Assembly (NCBI GenBank): GCA_019347855.1
Contig: JAHWKO010000009.1
Coordinates: forward strand, 1 to 37,832
DNA from: Actinomycetota bacterium
Lineage (GTDB): Bacteria > Actinomycetota > Nitriliruptoria > Nitriliruptorales > JAHWKO01
Direction of reading: 5' to 3'
DNA: 37,832 nucleotides
Shown piece by piece: positions 34,247 to 37,832 of the stretch; position 1 is the first letter of the stretch; the number at the start of each line of letters is the position of its first letter. The notes beneath the pieces were generated by a model. That model did no database searches. It was not told where the DNA came from and worked only from the letters and a program-made list of their open reading frames with translations. The translations under genes and the position numbers were made by a program.

Positions 34247-36271
34247 TCAACGCGCGAGGACGTCGCGGGCGACCTCGGCGACGTGCTCGGCGGTGAAACC
34301 GAACTCCCGCATCAACCGGTCCCCCGGTGCCGAGGCCCCGAACCGGTCGATCCCGATCGCGGTCCCGCCGGTGCCCACCCACCGCTCCCAGCCGAACGTC
34401 GCGCCCGCCTCGATCGAGACCCGGGCGGGCACGGCTGACGGCAGGACCTCCTCCCGGTAGTCCGCGTCCTGCGCGGCGAACCGCTCCCAGCAGGGCATCG
34501 ACACGACGCGCACGGCGACGTCCTCCGCCTCCAGCAGCTCGACCGCCGCGACGGCGTGCTGCACCTCGGAACCGGTGGCGATCAGGATGACGTCCGGCTC
34601 GCCGTCGGGATCCCGAAGGACGTAGGCGCCCCGCTCGACGGCGTCGGACGGCTTGTCCCCCAGGTCGGGCAGCGTCTGGCGGGTGAGGGCCAGAACCGTC
34701 GGACCGTCCTCGCGTGACACCGCGGCTGTCCAGGCCTGGACGGTCTCACCCGCGTCCGCGGGTCGGATCACGTGCATGTTCGGCATGGCCCGCAGGCTGG
34801 CGAGGTGCTCGATCGGCTGGTGGGTGGGTCCGTCCTCCCCCAGCCCGATCGAGTCGTGGGTCATGATCCATATGACGCGCTGCTCCATCAGGGCGGACAG
34901 GCGCAGCGCGGGTCGGGCGTAGTCGGTGAAGATGAGGAACGTCGCGCCGTAGGGGATGAAGCCGCCGTGCAGCGCGATCCCGTTGCACACGCTGCCCATG
35001 GCGTGCTCACGCACGCCGAACCGGAGGTTGCGCCCCAGCCGGTTGACCGGGCCGAACACCCCGCTGCCCTCGATCTCCGACACGTTGGAGCCGGCCAGGT
35101 CCGCCGATCCGCCGAACAGTTCGGGCAGGACCGCCGAGTAGGCATCGAGCGCCTTGCCCGAGGCCTTGCGGGTCGCCATGTCGCCGTCGAGGGTCGGGGT
35201 GGCCTGCCGCCAGCCGTCCGGCAGCTCCCCCCGCAGCCGGCGTTCCAGCTCGTCGGCCTGCTCGGGGAACGCCTCGTGGTAGGCATCCATCCGGCGCTGC
35301 CACGAGTCGTGGGCCTGCTGACCGCGCTCGCGCGCGTCCAGGTGGCGTCGGACCTCGTCCGGGACCGTGAAGGGGTCCTCGCGAGCCCATCCCAGGGCGG
35401 TCTTGGTCGCCGCGACCTCCGCCTCCCCCAGCGCCTGGCCGTGGGTGGCTGCAGAGCCGGCCAGGTTCGGCGAGCCGTACCCGATCACCGTGCGGACCGC
35501 GATCAGGCTGGGGCGCTCGTCGGCCTCGGCGGCCTTCACCGCGCGGCGCAGCGCGTCCAGGTCGTTGCCGTCCTCGACCCGATCGGTGTGCCATCCCAGC
35601 GCCCCGAAGCGGGCCACGACGTCCTCGGTGAAGGTCTGGTTGGTGTCGCCGTCGATCGTGATGCTGTTGTCGTCGTAGAGCATGATCAGCTTGCCGAGCT
35701 TCAGGTGCCCGGCCAGCGACGCGGCCTCATTGGTCACGCCCTCCATGAGGTCCCCATCGGACACCACGGCGTAGGTCCGGTGGTCGACCACGACGTGCCC
35801 GTCCCGGTTGAACTCGGCGGCGAGCTTGGCCTCGGCCAACGCCATGCCGACCGCGTTGGCGAACCCCTGCCCCAGTGGCCCGGTCGTGGTCTCGACGCCG
35901 GGAGCGACGGAGTGCTCGGGGTGACCGGCGGTCGGCGAGGCCCACTGCCGGAAGTTGCGGATGTCCTCGAGGCTGAGGTCGTACCCCACCAGGTGGAGGT
36001 AGGCGTAGAGGAACATCGACCCGTGCCCTGCCGACAGCACGAACCGGTCGCGGTCGGGCCAATCGGGGTGCGCGGGGTCGTAGCGCATCGCGTCCCGGAA
36101 CAGCACGTAGCCCATCGGGGCGGCGCCCATGGGCATGCCCGGGTGCCCGGAATCGGCTGCCTGCACGGCATCCATCGCCAGGGTCCGGACCGTGTTGATC
36201 GCGAGCAGTTCGATGTCGTCGGCCGTCACGTCCGACGGCTCCGTCGTGGGCCGGGCGCTGAGGTCGGCCAT
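34247..36271 (-). CDS. tkt: Transketolase
   Basis: 674 residues. Transfers two-carbon ketol units between sugar phosphates in the pentose phosphate pathway, using thiamine diphosphate and Mg. The N-terminal domain has [57 protein letters not shown], and the ThDP/Mg motif [34 protein letters not shown]. The middle domain has [30 protein letters not shown] and [18 protein letters not shown]. The C-terminal domain contains [11 protein letters not shown] and [15 protein letters not shown]. Full length. ATG with GGAGG four bases upstream. The frame stays open beyond the start across the malic enzyme gene, but that part is antisense to it. Divergent from the malic enzyme. Confidence 0.97.
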   Translation of the reverse strand: MADLSARPTTEPSDVTADDIELLAINTVRTLAMDAVQAADSGHPGMPMGAAPMGYVLFRDAMRYDPAHPDWPDRDRFVLSAGHGSMFLYAYLHLVGYDLSLEDIRNFRQWASPTAGHPEHSVAPGVETTTGPLGQGFANAVGMALAEAKLAAEFNRDGHVVVDHRTYAVVSDGDLMEGVTNEAASLAGHLKLGKLIMLYDDNSITIDGDTNQTFTEDVVARFGALGWHTDRVEDGNDLDALRRAVKAAEADERPSLIAVRTVIGYGSPNLAGSAATHGQALGEAEVAATKTALGWAREDPFTVPDEVRRHLDARERGQQAHDSWQRRMDAYHEAFPEQADELERRLRGELPDGWRQATPTLDGDMATRKASGKALDAYSAVLPELFGGSADLAGSNVSEIEGSGVFGPVNRLGRNLRFGVREHAMGSVCNGIALHGGFIPYGATFLIFTDYARPALRLSALMEQRVIWIMTHDSIGLGEDGPTHQPIEHLASLRAMPNMHVIRPADAGETVQAWTAAVSREDGPTVLALTRQTLPDLGDKPSDAVERGAYVLRDPDGEPDVILIATGSEVQHAVAAVELLEAEDVAVRVVSMPCWERFAAQDADYREEVLPSAVPARVSIEAGATFGWERWVGTGGTAIGIDRFGASAPGDRLMREFGFTAEHVAEVARDVLAR

Positions 36272-36418
36272 CGTTCCTCCGGCGTGGGGGGGTGTACGGG
36301 GCGCGGGGAAGACCGGTCGCGATGATGCCACGGTGGGGCGCGGGGTCATGGTAACCGCGGGCCTTGACGGTCCGGCACGGGGGCTGGGGCGCGGGGATTG
36401 GGGCGCCCGGTCCGCAGC

Positions 36419-36424
36419 TATCCT
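36419..36424 (+). promoter_or_regulatory. Putative -10 box TATCCT of the malic enzyme gene
   Basis: TATCCT lies 28 bases before the GTG. No good -35 at 17 bases; TTGGGG at 36398 would give a short spacer of 15. The rest of the 180-base divergent region with tkt shows nothing certain. Confidence 0.35.
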
Positions 36425-36451
36425 CGCCGAGCCCCCGGTCCAGGAGCCTCC

Positions 36452-37832
36452 GTGGCCAGCACCCAGCACCGGGTGACCATCCGGGTCGCCCTCGAGAACG
36501 TGCCCGGGATGCTCGCGCGCGTGACGACCACGGTCGAGGAGCACGGCGGTGAGCTCACCTCGGTCGACGCCGTGCGCGCGCACCGTCACATGGTGACGCG
36601 TGAGCTCACGGTCGAGACCCGCGACGAGACCCACGGCGAGGAGATCGCGGTCGCGCTCGACGCCCTCGACGGGGTCGAGCTTCTGGCGATCACCGACGAC
36701 GTGATCCGTGCGCACCTCGGCGGGAAGATCCAGATCCAGAACAAGCGTGAGGTCCACGACCGGGCGGACCTCGCGATGGTCTACACGCCCGGGGTCGGCC
36801 GCATCAGCCAGATGATCGCCGAGGACCCCTCCGAGGCCTACCGCCTGACGATCAAGTCCAACAGCGTCGCGGTCGTGACCGACGGCAGCGCCGTCCTGGG
36901 CCTGGGGGACATCGGACCGCTGGGTGCCCTGCCGGTGATGGAGGGCAAGGCCATGCTCTTCAAGGAGTTCGGCGGGGTCGACGCCTACCCGATCCTGATC
37001 GACGAGCAGGACCCGGACACGTTCGTCGAGACGGTCACGCGGATCGCTGGGGGCTTCGGGGGGATCAACCTCGAGGACATCTCCGCGCCCCGCTGCTTCG
37101 AGATCGAGGGCAAGCTCCGGCAGCTGCTCGACATCCCCGTGTTCCATGACGACCAGCACGGCACCGCCGTGGTCGTGCTCGCGGCGTTGGTGAACGCGGC
37201 AGCACTGGTCGGCAAGGAGCTGTCGTCACTGCGGGTCGTGATGCTGGGTGCGGGCGCGGCTGGGGTGGCGGTCTCGAACCTCCTGCAGGCCGCCGGGGTC
37301 GAGGACATCGTGGCGGTCGACCGACAGGGGATCCTGACCCTGCGGCGCAAGGGCAACGATCCGATCAAGCGACGGCTCGCGAAGGACACCAACCCGCGTC
37401 AGATCGAGGGCGACCTGCCCGAGGCGATCGCGGGGACCGACGTGTTCATCGGCCTGTCGGGTCCGAACCTCCTGCCGGTCGAGCTCGTGCGGACCATGGC
37501 CGCCGACCCGATCGTGTTCGCGCTCGCGAACCCGATCCCCGAGATCATGCCGGACGTTGCCGGACCCCACGCGCGGGTGATGGCGACGGGTCGGTCGGAC
37601 TTCCCGAACCAGATCAACAACGTGCTGTGCTTCCCCGGCCTGTTCCGTGGCTTGCTGGACGCCGCGGCCACCAAGATCACCGACCAGATGAAGCTCGCCG
37701 CGGCCCACGCGATCGCCCGGATCGTCGGGGACGAGGTGTCCGAGGACTACATCATCCCGTCGGTGTTCGACCGGTCGGTCGCCCCTGCCGTCGCCGAGGC
37801 CGTGGCACAGAGCGCCCGTGAGGAGGGACACG
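36452..37832 (+). CDS. NAD(P)-dependent malic enzyme with N-terminal ACT domain, cut by the window end
   Basis: 460 codons are visible and the frame is open at the right edge. GTG with AGGAG upstream. Oxidatively decarboxylates malate to pyruvate. Residues about 3-85 form an ACT domain ([35 protein letters not shown]), a ligand-binding regulatory fold. The catalytic part begins [14 protein letters not shown], with [80 protein letters not shown], cofactor site [13 protein letters not shown], and [10 protein letters not shown] followed by [18 protein letters not shown]. Only a few C-terminal residues should be missing. The ACT domain points to allosteric control, possibly by an amino acid. Confidence 0.95.
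   Translation, partial: MASTQHRVTIRVALENVPGMLARVTTTVEEHGGELTSVDAVRAHRHMVTRELTVETRDETHGEEIAVALDALDGVELLAITDDVIRAHLGGKIQIQNKREVHDRADLAMVYTPGVGRISQMIAEDPSEAYRLTIKSNSVAVVTDGSAVLGLGDIGPLGALPVMEGKAMLFKEFGGVDAYPILIDEQDPDTFVETVTRIAGGFGGINLEDISAPRCFEIEGKLRQLLDIPVFHDDQHGTAVVVLAALVNAAALVGKELSSLRVVMLGAGAAGVAVSNLLQAAGVEDIVAVDRQGILTLRRKGNDPIKRRLAKDTNPRQIEGDLPEAIAGTDVFIGLSGPNLLPVELVRTMAADPIVFALANPIPEIMPDVAGPHARVMATGRSDFPNQINNVLCFPGLFRGLLDAAATKITDQMKLAAAHAIARIVGDEVSEDYIIPSVFDRSVAPAVAEAVAQSAREEGH

Noticed and set aside
36272..37159. Upstream extension of the transketolase frame across the malic enzyme gene
   Set aside because: The transketolase has a good ATG and ribosome binding site at 36271, and the extension is antisense to a clear malic enzyme.

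Overview
The window is very GC-rich, densely coded DNA with GTG and ATG starts and clear AGGAGG-type ribosome binding sites. It reads as the chromosome of an actinobacterium. Supporting signs are the likely F420-dependent oxidoreductase, the MhuD-like haem mono-oxygenase, the small ACSCGW protein, the TIGR03252-type HhH-GPD protein and the prfB-ftsE-ftsX-smpB-ssrA order. Cell-wall-binding (CWB2) repeats, DUF11 repeats and LPxTG-type anchors suggest a deep-branching lineage such as Nitriliruptoria/Euzebyales. That placement is inference from gene content. No phage, insertion sequence, CRISPR array, rRNA or tRNA gene was seen.

Layout. 1-2.8 kb: a Tat-signal/hotdog hybrid protein, a family-5 uracil-DNA glycosylase overlapping a small membrane protein, and phosphofructokinase. 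2.8-8.5 kb (minus strand): a sortase-anchored Ntn-hydrolase acylase, a primary-type sigma factor, an aminotransferase and a HhH-GPD protein. 8.6-12.1 kb (plus): a DUF421 membrane protein and aconitase. 12.1-16.0 kb (minus): a tightly overlapping disaccharide operon (beta-phosphoglucomutase-like HAD, trehalose-phosphatase, GH65 phosphorylase), with a second sigma-70 factor divergent from it at 16.2 kb. 17.3-21.8 kb: a small CxC protein, an alpha/beta hydrolase, an M23 peptidase with CWB2 repeats and a flavin mono-oxygenase.

22.0-27.8 kb is the best-conserved block, all on the minus strand: prfB with an intact programmed +1 frameshift, ftsE, ftsX, a coiled-coil M23 hydrolase, a putative lipoprotein, smpB and ssrA (tmRNA). 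It joins translation termination and ribosome rescue to divisome-controlled wall hydrolysis. 28.1-37.8 kb holds a 44-residue membrane protein, an alpha/beta hydrolase coupled to an LPATG-anchored DUF11 protein, a luciferase-like oxidoreductase, another alpha/beta hydrolase, the MhuD-like protein, a 53-residue membrane protein, transketolase, and an ACT-domain malic enzyme cut by the window end.

Most genes are housekeeping: central carbon (pfkA, acnA, tkt, malic enzyme), DNA repair, transcription, ribosome rescue and cell envelope. I found no wholly new multi-gene system. The most unusual items are the tmRNA tag (ANDTMVRAA), the apparent Tat/hotdog hybrid gene, the Ig-like insertion inside a CWB2 repeat, the aconitase linker insert, the altered -35 recognition helix of the second sigma factor, and two long hairpin-forming inverted repeats at 24.9 and 33.55 kb.
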